Origin: a virus
Length of the DNA stretch: 28,759 bases
IMG/VR virus record: IMGVR_UViG_3300021138_000124
Span: 1-28,759 of that record
Reading direction: 5' to 3' (one strand)
Under the pieces are notes generated by a model. It ran no database searches and was not told the origin of the DNA. It worked only from the letters and a program-made list of their open reading frames with translations. The position numbers and the translations under genes were made by a program. Below, one piece after another: positions 13,276-22,000 of the stretch (positions within the stretch are counted from its first letter, which is position 1; each line of letters starts with the position of its first letter).

Positions 13276-13527
13276 ATGCCACTTATCGAAGCATTGACCC
13301 CAAATGAACTTGCACAGATTCAGGCCGAATTGGATGCTGAAGGATGCGCTTGGCTCGTAGAGCGTGTTGTCGGCTACGACTACGACGATAACCCTCGCAT
13401 TGAGATTCTTCCCTGTGGCGCAGCCACGGTTCTCACCGACGAGTACGGCTCGTGGCATTGTGCCAAGGGTCATCACCACCACACCTACGGCTCCCCGGCT
13501 TGGCAGAACGATGGGCAGTACGACTGA
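13276..13527 (+). CDS. Hypothetical 83-aa histidine-rich protein
   Basis: This is the first plus-strand gene. ATG 13276 is chosen for GAGAGG seven bases upstream; an ATG at 13255 lacks one. The product has an N-terminal helix (E-L-A-Q-I-Q-A-E-L), then strands, and a C-terminal H-C-A-K-G-H-H-H-H segment that could bind a metal with the earlier cysteines (G-C-A-W, P-C-G). I recognise no family. It is coupled to the next gene by TGATG. The clustered histidines are unusual for a phage protein of this size. Confidence 0.6.
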   Translation: MPLIEALTPNELAQIQAELDAEGCAWLVERVVGYDYDDNPRIEILPCGAATVLTDEYGSWHCAKGHHHHTYGSPAWQNDGQYD

Positions 13528-13715
13528 TGGGACACCTCACGAGCAACCACTACCCACCCGCGCCGACCACGCTGGTGCAGCAGCGCAAAGCACGTTGCAC
13601 TTACTTCCGTGGGTGCGGTGGCGAGCAACCCTCAGCCAATCCATTGCCGTTCTTCAGGCCTCGGCCTGATGCTGAATTCGATTCCTACTACTGCGGATGC
13701 TACGGCTGGGACTAA
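13527..13715 (+). CDS. Hypothetical 62-aa cysteine-rich protein
   Basis: ATG 13527 overlaps the previous stop (TGATG). The product has R-C-T-Y-F-R-G-C-G-G in the middle and Y-Y-C-G-C-Y-G-W-D at the C-terminus, so four cysteines form a likely zinc-binding pair set. The rest is Pro-rich and probably flexible. No longer start has a ribosome binding site. The family is unknown. It is followed by a 250-base gap with a promoter for the Rpf-like gene. Confidence 0.55.
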   Translation: MGHLTSNHYPPAPTTLVQQRKARCTYFRGCGGEQPSANPLPFFRPRPDAEFDSYYCGCYGWD

Positions 13716-13741
13716 CTTCCGTTTACTGAACCCTCGTCAAC

Positions 13742-13770
13742 TTGACACATTGCTGTCACCCGACTAGGGT
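13742..13770 (+). promoter_or_regulatory. Promoter of the Rpf-like gene
   Basis: TTGACA (13742-13747) and TAGGGT (13765-13770) are 17 bases apart; the -10 is weak. The predicted start near 13777 leaves an untranslated leader of about 190 bases (13777-13966) with several GC-rich repeats, including CCGGAACCGG, and a tiny 9-codon frame with four threonine codons. The long leader may carry a regulatory structure. Confidence 0.45.
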
Positions 13771-13966
13771 TTTCATCAACCACTTGGGAGGCCAATGACC
13801 CCATAAGGGCCGTGATAACGCCGACACACCCGATGCTGAATAAGCGAGGCCGTTGTATTCCACACCGGAACCGGACTGGGGTATGAATGTCGTATGGCGT
13901 TTGCCCGCACCACCACCACCTAGAACCTGCGTCTGCTGTACGACGCGTGACCTGAAGGAGTGTCCG

Positions 13967-14437
13967 ATGCGGCCTACCTTGTCTATCCGTTCCCTTATCG
14001 CTGTCTCCGTTGTCGCTATCGGGGCAGTGTTGTTGCAACCAGCCGGGGCATCTGCTCCGCACCATTCCAATTTCCACGGCCCACTTCACGGTGCGCCGAA
14101 ACACGCTCCAGTGACCACCGTGGCGCATACGCCAGTGGCCCACAAGCCACCTGTCGTTCACCACGCTCCAAAGGGCTGGCCTTGGGGCGTGACTGCTACC
14201 GACCTGCGTGAGTGGAGCCGTGTGGCTTCTTGCGAGGAAGGTGGAAACTGGCACGTCAGAGGCTCGCTCTACTCCGGGGGCCTCGGCATCACCAACTCCA
14301 ACTGGCGATACTTCTCACGCGGGATGGGCTTCCCGGCGAACGCTGCTGATGCCACGCCTGTCCAGCAGGTCGCTGTGGCCAAGCGCATCAACGCTGGCTA
14401 CGGAGTACCAGACCAGTACGGCTGCCACGCTTGGTAA
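13967..14437 (+). CDS. Secreted Rpf-like transglycosylase (muralytic enzyme)
   Basis: ATG 13967 has AAGGAG six bases upstream, giving 156 residues. The N-terminus is a Sec signal peptide (basic R-x-x-x-x-x-R, then about 17 hydrophobic residues, ending A-G-A-S-A near residue 30). A His/Pro/Lys-rich linker follows (about 31-75). The C-terminal domain has W-S-R-V-A-S-C-E-E-G-G-N-W, with the Glu of C-E matching the catalytic residue of resuscitation-promoting factors. Y-S-G-G-L-G-I and V-A-V-A-K-R-I-N follow, then a terminal Y-G-C-H-A-W. Two cysteines can form a disulfide. It would cut glycan strands of the actinobacterial wall, aiding lysis or superinfection control. It is on the opposite strand to the virion genes. 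Confidence 0.85.
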   Translation: MRPTLSIRSLIAVSVVAIGAVLLQPAGASAPHHSNFHGPLHGAPKHAPVTTVAHTPVAHKPPVVHHAPKGWPWGVTATDLREWSRVASCEEGGNWHVRGSLYSGGLGITNSNWRYFSRGMGFPANAADATPVQQVAVAKRINAGYGVPDQYGCHAW

Positions 14438-14483
14438 TAGCCTTATCCTGACCCTGTTGGTCAGTTGCTCTATCCGGTAGTTA

Positions 14484-14508
14484 GGCCACCCTACGGGGTG
14501 GTCTTTCT
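14484..14508 (+). terminator. Rho-independent terminator after the Rpf-like gene
   Basis: GGCCACCC pairs with GGGTGGTC (8 bp, one G-U) around a TACG tetraloop of the very stable UNCG type, followed by TTTCT. A smaller CTGACC/GGTCAG hairpin lies just before it (14448-14464). The minus-strand 60-aa gene ends at 14507, so transcription from both sides converges here. Confidence 0.75.
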
Positions 14509-14689
14509 ACTTGCGACGCTTAAAGAAGCGAGACGTAGGAATCAGATTTGGATTGACCGTCTTGGTGATTTCCGGCTCAGACGAATCCTCGTCAACGTTG
14601 GAAACATCCTCGGAACTGTCATCTTCGTCATCCCCGAACAGGTTGCCAGACCACTTCCAAGTTGACGGGTCACGCTCTTGATTTGCCAT
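14507..14689 (-). CDS. Hypothetical 60-aa acidic protein
   Basis: ATG 14689 has TAGGA eight bases upstream. The product opens with an aromatic segment (S-T-W-K-W-S-G-N-L-F), continues as a very acidic Asp/Glu/Ser stretch (about 19-39), and ends basic (S-R-F-F-K-R-R-K). It is probably disordered in the middle. It is the last gene of the tagged-protein block and follows the ART-like gene by 10 bases. I recognise no family; a small virion or chaperone-like role would fit but is not shown. Confidence 0.6.
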   Translation of the reverse strand: MANQERDPSTWKWSGNLFGDDEDDSSEDVSNVDEDSSEPEITKTVNPNLIPTSRFFKRRK

Positions 14690-14698
14690 AGTGAAATC

Positions 14699-16057
14699 CT
14701 ACCACTGTCCGTTTCGGGCAACCCAAGCGTCGTACTCGGCTGCCGAGACATTCATTCCCCGAACGGTCTTGGTGATTGCGTCGTGGGAGCGCAGTTTGCT
14801 TCCAAGGGCCTGAACGAGCAGGGCGTTGGCTGTCTTGGCGACTTCGCTGTCCTTGGCGAGTGAGGACACCAGCACGTTCTTGGCCGGGTCAAGTGCGCCA
14901 GTCTCGTCAACGTTGTCGTATCCAAAACCGTTGGGGGAAATGCTGACGCTTTCAGGGAGAACCATTGCGCTGCGATTCAGCACCATTGTGTAGTTGCGAT
15001 TGTTGTCGTGATAAGCGTCGTACCCGGCGAGCGCAGGAAGCGAACTGGCAATTTGGAAACTTTCAAAGGGCAATGCAATTGCCTTAGCCATTTTTTGGTA
15101 GGCGGCTTGTTGCTGCCCGTTTCCACCATAGATTTCGCCACCGTACATTTGAGCGTCAGCGAAAAGCCGGTTCTTGCTCATTATCGTGTCCCAGCCCGCT
15201 GCTCCAAAGGAGTTCGGGATGTCTTGACTTTCCAGCACGTTCGACGGGTTGGCCAACTTGCTACGGAAGATGCAGCCACCTGCCGGTTCACCAGCGTCTG
15301 GCCTAGAGTAATCGGCAGCAGTGTCTTTGGTACTTGATGTGTAAAACGCAGCACCGTAGTTTCCACCACCGAACCTTGGCGTTCCAAAATAAAGGGATGA
15401 CAGTTTGGCTTCTAATCCACTGCTTCCAGCAGTAATGCCGGAGAACAAGCACGGGCCGGGGGTTTCAGCAAACTTCGCCTCACTGACCACCGTTGGCTTC
15501 TCGGCATAGCCAAGCATCCTCAGAATTGCTGCGCTTTCTGGGTCGGTGTTCCGATTGTCACGGGCAATGGTGTACTGCTTCCAGTACTCGTCGGGGTTGC
15601 ACACGATGTGCGTGAAGTTTCTTTGGAAGATGGCTGCCCGTCGCTCGTTTTCAGCAGGGTCACTAGCAAAGGCCTTTTCCTGTGTCAGCCACTCCGTGAA
15701 GTTTTGGACATCCTCGGACAGTTTTTTTGTTGCTTCGGGGGAGATTCCACTTCCACCTTCGCCAGCGACCCATTGGTTCCCGTGAAAAACGTGACCGTTG
15801 ACATCCCCCTTTTGGATTTCACCAGTGGCGAGGAACGCCGTCGCAGCATCTTTAAGTTCCTGCGGGGCCGGAATCCACGACGGCATCTTCGTCATTTTCA
15901 GTACGGCTGCCTGCTGGTCTGCGAGGGGTGCGTCAGTGACGTTCAAGAACCACAACAGGTCGGGGATGGTGGTGATGAGCGTGTTCATACGCCACAAGTC
16001 CCAAGTACCGGTCTTAATCCAGTCTTCGTTCAGGGTGTTTGACGCGTTGGTTTCCAT
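14699..16057 (-). CDS. Tagged ADP-ribosyltransferase-like protein (452 aa)
   Basis: The first 80 residues form a helical domain with several Trp residues. The tag (KGDVNGHVFHGNQW) is at 83-96, followed by a Gly-rich linker. The rest (about 105-400) is paralogous to two domains of the neighbouring 2042-aa protein. It contains C-L-F-S-G-I near 201, Y-G-A-A-F-Y-T-S near 235, and N-Y-T-M-V-L-N-R near 354. The order strand, Tyr-containing turn, then Y-x-V-L strand resembles PARP-type ADP-ribosyltransferases, but the usual His is Ser here and the Glu is replaced by Asn, so the triad is not conserved. It may be an inactive or divergent member. The start ATG has no clear ribosome binding site; it lies nine bases after the previous stop. 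Confidence 0.5.
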   Translation of the reverse strand: METNASNTLNEDWIKTGTWDLWRMNTLITTIPDLLWFLNVTDAPLADQQAAVLKMTKMPSWIPAPQELKDAATAFLATGEIQKGDVNGHVFHGNQWVAGEGGSGISPEATKKLSEDVQNFTEWLTQEKAFASDPAENERRAAIFQRNFTHIVCNPDEYWKQYTIARDNRNTDPESAAILRMLGYAEKPTVVSEAKFAETPGPCLFSGITAGSSGLEAKLSSLYFGTPRFGGGNYGAAFYTSSTKDTAADYSRPDAGEPAGGCIFRSKLANPSNVLESQDIPNSFGAAGWDTIMSKNRLFADAQMYGGEIYGGNGQQQAAYQKMAKAIALPFESFQIASSLPALAGYDAYHDNNRNYTMVLNRSAMVLPESVSISPNGFGYDNVDETGALDPAKNVLVSSLAKDSEVAKTANALLVQALGSKLRSHDAITKTVRGMNVSAAEYDAWVARNGQW

Positions 16058-16066
16058 TGGCTCAGT

Positions 16067-19000
16067 TTACGCGTTTCTACTGACTTGACGGATTCCGTAC
16101 TGGCTGAATTCGTATCCGCTTGGAAGCACGGTGTCTTTGTCAGACTGCACGGCTGCAAATTCTGCTCCTGACAGGTTTGCGTTAGCAAGATTTGCACCTT
16201 TAAGGCTTACATCTCTAAAGTTTACATCTTCAAGGTTTGCACCTTCAAGATTGGCTTCCGAAAGGCGTGAGTTGCCAATCTCGGCCTTTGACAAGTTGCA
16301 CCCAGAAAAATTGGCTTTAATGAAATCGCTTGCTGAAAAAAATGAACCCGACAAGTTTGCGCCAGTGAGGTTGGCATTGCTGAAGTTTGCGCCATACCAA
16401 ACGTGGTTAAGGTTTCCGTTGGAGCCGTTGCCATTCAAAAAAGGAGTGCGGTCTGTTGAAAAGTCAGCGTTTGTAAGATTTGCCCCTGAAAAATTTGCGT
16501 TTTGTGAGGGGGTTTCAAACTTTGCGCCTTGGAGGTTGGCACCCGAAAAATTAGCGTACTCTGCAATGTCTTTAATTTTGGCACCTTGCAAATCGGCATT
16601 GCGAAAATCGTTTTGACCATTGACTTGCCATTTGCCGGGGCCAGCCATTACAACAATTTCGTCTTCGTCTAGACAACCCACGCCGGTTTTAGCACACGAC
16701 AGAACTCGCTCTACTGGGACGGTGCCAGAAATCATAACTTCGCCAAAATGACTTGCTTCGGTTGCTGAATAGGCAAACGAAGAAAGCGGGCGAAGTGGCA
16801 CTTCTGAATTTGTTTTAAAACCTTTTGTCCAATCCGGTGGAGAACTTTGAGAACGGAAAGTCATCCCTCGGTACACGGAAACTTCCTTGATTCCAGCAGC
16901 CTTGAAGTAATCCTGCGTTGCGTTGTACTGCGCCCGGAGGAAAGCCTTGTAGAAGTCACCGTTTTCACTGACAAGTTTGTCAACTTGTGCCTGTGTTGCT
17001 GTTGCTAAATTTGTAATTTGGTCTTGTTGTGCTGAATCAAGTTTCCCCCTACTGCTGTAGCCGAGGAATTGCCTTGCTGCTTCTTTGTAATCCCAGTCAA
17101 AATGTCCAGCAAGACCGAACTCCTTGGCTGCTAATTGCTGCATTGCCAATGACAGTGGAGAAGTGTCGTTCGACGTGTTGGCCCATTCCGAGACGAGTTT
17201 GCTGACGGCTGCTGCCCGTTCCTCTGGCTGCCTGCTGCCTAACGCTTCATCCCATTCGGGGCCGAGGCGAGAAGCAATGTCCTTGGCGATTGCTGCTTTG
17301 CAGTCACCACGAACCTTCATATCCCACTTGGGGCCTGTTAGACCCTTTTCCACCGCTTCTGCGACCTTGCGACTGTTGAGGTACACGGAAACGTTGTCCC
17401 CCGGCTTGCTCTCGGCTTGGGAGATTTCACTGCCACCCTCTCCACCTGTCCACTGGTTTCCGTGAAAGGGATGGCCTTCAACGTCGCCCTTTTGTACGGG
17501 CTTTTCGTATGGTTGAACCGGCACGTTGGTCAGTTTGTTGCCTACTGCGCCCTTTTCATCAAAGGTAGTCTCGTAAAAGGATATGTCACTACCAATGGTG
17601 ATGTTCTTCGGGAGAACCAAAGCACCACGGTTTAACAGCATCGTGTAGTCATCGTTGTTATTACCAACTTGCGATGCGGTCAGGGCATCAAAGCCAGCAA
17701 GTGCTGGAACGGCACTCATCCTCATTGAGTAGTCGGTCATTACTGCGTCAATTTTGCCGTAAGCCGACGCTTGGTCTGGGGTGATGCCCTGTTTCATCAA
17801 GGGCAGCAGTGAAATACCTTTTGGCCTCTCGTAGGCCAAGCCGTCATAAGTCCAAGTGTTCGATGTGCTTTCCAACTTTGCTCTAAAAATGCAACTTTCT
17901 CCACCTCTACCACTTCTCGTGTACTGTACCGGGGTGTACTTCTCAGGGGAGGTGTAGAACGCTGCTCCGTAAAAACCACCACCGTAGCGAGGAACCTTCC
18001 CGTAGTACAACTGGGACATCTTGGTTCCGACTGAAGTTGAGCCGGTCTTGATGCCGGAGAACAGGCACGGAGTTGGTACCTTGGCAAATTCTTCTTCGCT
18101 GACAACCCTTGGCTTTGCTCCGTATCCAAGCATCTGAAGAATTGCTGCGTTCATAGGGTCGTTGCTTCGTTGCTCTTTTGCAATTTTGAATTGCCTGTTG
18201 TATTCGCCGGGGTTGCACAACACCATTGTCAAATTCTTGGCGAACAACGCCCTACGAGCGTCATCTTGCGACTTGTCTCCAAGTTGGCCTGAGATTGGGA
18301 TGTCCTTTGAAGCGTTTTCGACGTACTGGCGAATTTCAGCAGTCTCCTTTGGTGACAACTCGCTTTTGAACTCTAGTTCGGGTGCTGGTGTCTCGGCCTT
18401 TGGTGGGGTTGGCTCTGGCTCTGGCTTTGGTTCTGGCTTCGGCTCTGGTGGTGATGCGACAGGCTTAGGGGCTTTTGGAACCCTAGGAGCCTTCGGAGCC
18501 TTTGCTTTGGGTGCCTTTGGTGCCTTCGCCGGGGCCTTGGCTGCCGAACTCGGCTTTCCACCACGGGTGTTGAAGCCACCCCCGACGGTCAACCACTGAT
18601 TACCGTGAAACTGGTGGCCGGGAACGTCACCTTTGGAAATCGCTTCCTCTGGTGGGCCGTCAAGTTCAGTCAGAAGTGGGTTGCCCTCAATCCAGTTCTC
18701 CAAGAACGCCGATGCTGGAATCCACTGTCCCTCAACGTAAGCCTCTGCGTCAGTTCCGTCGTATCGGTAGTAGGCGAACGGCTTTCCTTCGGTGGTGGAA
18801 TACTCGTAGTACGTCCACGCAGAAGCCTTGATACTCCGGGTGCCGATGTCTTCCACGCCAGCAGGAATGGAAACCTTGGCCCACATTTTCACCATCTTGG
18901 CCTGACCCTTGATGTAGGCAGGGTCTTTTGGATTCAGGTCACGGATGCGCTCGTAGATTCCGTGGGTCTTCGTGGCCATTGCTGCTGATTCCGGGGTGTG

Positions 19001-22000
19001 GAACTGCACCTCAAACATTTGGTTCTTGATGGGGTCGCGGAACAGGCCGTTGATGCCTTTGTAGGAGTTGTGAGGGTCGGTGTTGAAGTAGTTGCGAATG
19101 GCAATGGTTTCATAGCCTTCCTTACGGAGGTCTGCCAAAGCCGATTTCACTCCGTCACTGAACTTCTTCTCATCCAACGCCAAGGTGTAGCGAATTGAAT
19201 CCTTGACCGTCAGCGATGCCTGCTGTTCGGCTTCGGACTTGGGGCCAACGAAGTCTCGTGCGTCAAGGGCAATCTTGCGAGCCAGCGAATCTGCGCTTTT
19301 CAGCACCTTGTCTGGTTTAATGCGCTGCGCCCCTACTTCGGTAGCAGTCTCGGCAATCTCTTTGGTGATGCCCGGTTCGTTCTTCGCTGCCCTGCGATAC
19401 AGGGCTGAAGCCAAGAACGTTGCTACTTGGATGCCACTCGTGTACTGGTTACCGTGGAACAGGTGTCCAACGAGGTCGCCTTTCTCAACTTTGTCGGGCA
19501 ACGGGACAGGGACATCCTTCAACCCATCTCGGTTTTCAGCAATTGGATTGGGTAAGGCACCCCCTTCTCCAAAGTATGATTCTTTCATATTTACGGAAAC
19601 TGTGGTGTTTTCAGGCAGAATCATCGAACTGCGATTCAACACCATTGTGTAGTTGTTCGTAGTGTCGTGGTAAGCGTCGAAACCCGCAAGTGCTGGGAGA
19701 GTACTGTAAATTTCATAACCAACAAATGCGTCGTCTAGATGAGGAAATGCCTCTCCTATAGACGCAAGAGTTTTTTGTTGTTCTGGTGAAAAGTGTGCTT
19801 CGCCGGGAATTTCGTTTATAAACGACCTTTCAATGTAGGCAGCAGTTTCATCGCTCAGCAAGTCGCTATTATGCAGATATGGTTGCTGGTTACTCGGCCT
19901 GTCCTTTTGATTGTAATCAGATTGCCAAACATTGGCAGGATTGTCTAATTTGCAACGAAAAATGCAACCATTTGTCCCGTTGTAATTAGCATAACCGGCT
20001 GGGGTCAACTTGCCCGGAGAGGTGTAAAACGCTGCTCCATACATTCCACCACCATAACGGGGGACATCCCCGTAGTACATTTGCGACAACTTCGTCATAA
20101 TGCCACTGCTGCCGTCCGTAAGGCCAGAATAAAGAACCTGTCCCGGCGTATTGGCAAACTGCTTTTCACTGAGTACAGTTGGCCTCTCGGAGTAGCCGAG
20201 CATTTGGAGAATTGCTGTACTTGACGGGTCGCTGGACTTGTTTTTTACAGCAATGTCACGCTGTCGCAAGTATTCGGTGGGTTGCAACAGCAAGTTGGTG
20301 AGGTTTTCTTGAAGCGTTGCCCTTCTTTGTTCGGGGTTGTCTTCCTTATTAAACACCACTTTGTCGGTGTACTCGGAAACAAGTTTCTTGATGAGCGCAG
20401 TTGTCGCCGGTGGAAACTCGCTCTTTGCAGCGATATGCCCAATTGAGGCCGACTTCGGGGCCGGGGCCAACGGTGCCGAGGGCTTTTCCACCTTGGGTTC
20501 TGGCTTTGGAGCAGGCTGAGGCTGAGGGGCAGGCGGTGGTGATGGGGCAACAGGCTTTGGCTTGGCTACTTGTGCAGCCTTTGGTGGCTTGGCTGCTGGG
20601 ATGAGTGGCTTCCGGGGCTTTGGAGCCTTGGCAGCCTTCGGAGCCTTTGCTTTTCCACCAGAAGCATTGAACTTGCCACCGACAGTGACCCACTGGTTCC
20701 CGTGGAATTGGTGACCATCCACGTCGCCCTTTTGGACATCCGACTGCTGATAGTCGTATTGCGCTCGGCCACCGGCGAAGCAGGGCCGGATGTCGCCATC
20801 AGATTTCACTACATCATCGGACATCCCCACTGTTGATGGGTCTGACCACTTCTCTGGGAGCAGTGCGCCCTTCTGCTCTGGGAATCCACCACCGAGTTGG
20901 GTCATCACGGAGTTTTGACCACGAGTTGCAGTGGTCATTGCCTGACGAGCGAGTGGGCCATACATTGAGGCGTGGCTGGCCCACGCCGCTTCTTCACCAT
21001 TCCTGTCGAAGTTGCGCCCAGTGGCAGCGTGTCCAAAAGCGTCGTGGACAGCACGGAATTCTTCGATTTCCCGGTTGGTGACGAACGGGTGGCCACCAGT
21101 GCTACTGGCAGACAGAACGGCCAAGTGATGGTTGTCGTGAACGTCTGCTGCCATTTCAGCAGCATCCTTGTACGGGTCTTCCTTGACTACTTCGACCTTG
21201 ACCCCAAGGGTCTTGGTTAGGTACTCAAATTGCTGATGGGTTTCCTTGACGAACTCTCGGTAGGCAGCACGAGTGGATTCATCCACAGACGGCAGTGCAA
21301 CGTAGTCCTTGGCGATTTCCAAAGCCCGTGACGGGTTGACTTTCACCTTGGAGTAGTCAATGTCGGGTCGCTGCAAGCCGACGCTCTTGGCGTATTCGGC
21401 TGCGCCCTTAGCAAGTTCGGCGTTTCCACCAGTCCATTGGTTGCCTCTGAACGGATGTCCCGGCTCGTCGCCCTTGACAACGATTCGGTCTGCCCCCACA
21501 ACGGATTTCACTACCGTGGCGAACTTGGCCAAGGTTTGGAAAGCCGCGATGAGTTGAGACAAGTTCTGCATCATTGTCTCGTGCTTGTCGCCCATTCCAA
21601 TCTGGTGGAAGTCAATGGCGAGGTTTGCCAATTTCGGCTGGAGAATGAGCAGCGATTCTAGTGATACTCCGTTGTTCCAAAGGTCGCTAACGAAATCAGG
21701 CTTTAGAACACGGGGCCGGAAGTTGCACAAGGCGTGGTCAATGCCCACGATGCGCCCGTCGGGGGTGGAAATCCAATTCTTGGGCCGACGGTCTGCATTG
21801 GCGGTGAGGTAGTCGAACAGTTTCAGTGCTGTTCCCTGAGCGTTCTCCGGCAACTCGGTCTGCCCGGCTTCTTCACCAGTCTGGCCGACGATGAACGGCA
21901 TAATGACGGTCTTGGCACCAGAGCCGTAGAAGTGGCAGTCCCTAACCGGGGCGTTCATTGTTTCGCCCACCAGCGATGCCAAGTACTCCTGCGCTGCCAA

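Noticed and set aside
13890-13920. A nine-codon frame with four threonine codons before the Rpf-like gene, like an attenuator leader peptide
   Set aside because: There is no ribosome binding site, no terminator/antiterminator pair is visible, and the downstream gene is unrelated to amino acid synthesis.
13712-14254. Long minus-strand frame of 180 codons opposite the Rpf-like gene
   Set aside because: It is antisense to a clear secreted enzyme with promoter, ribosome binding site and terminator, and its translation shows no domain.
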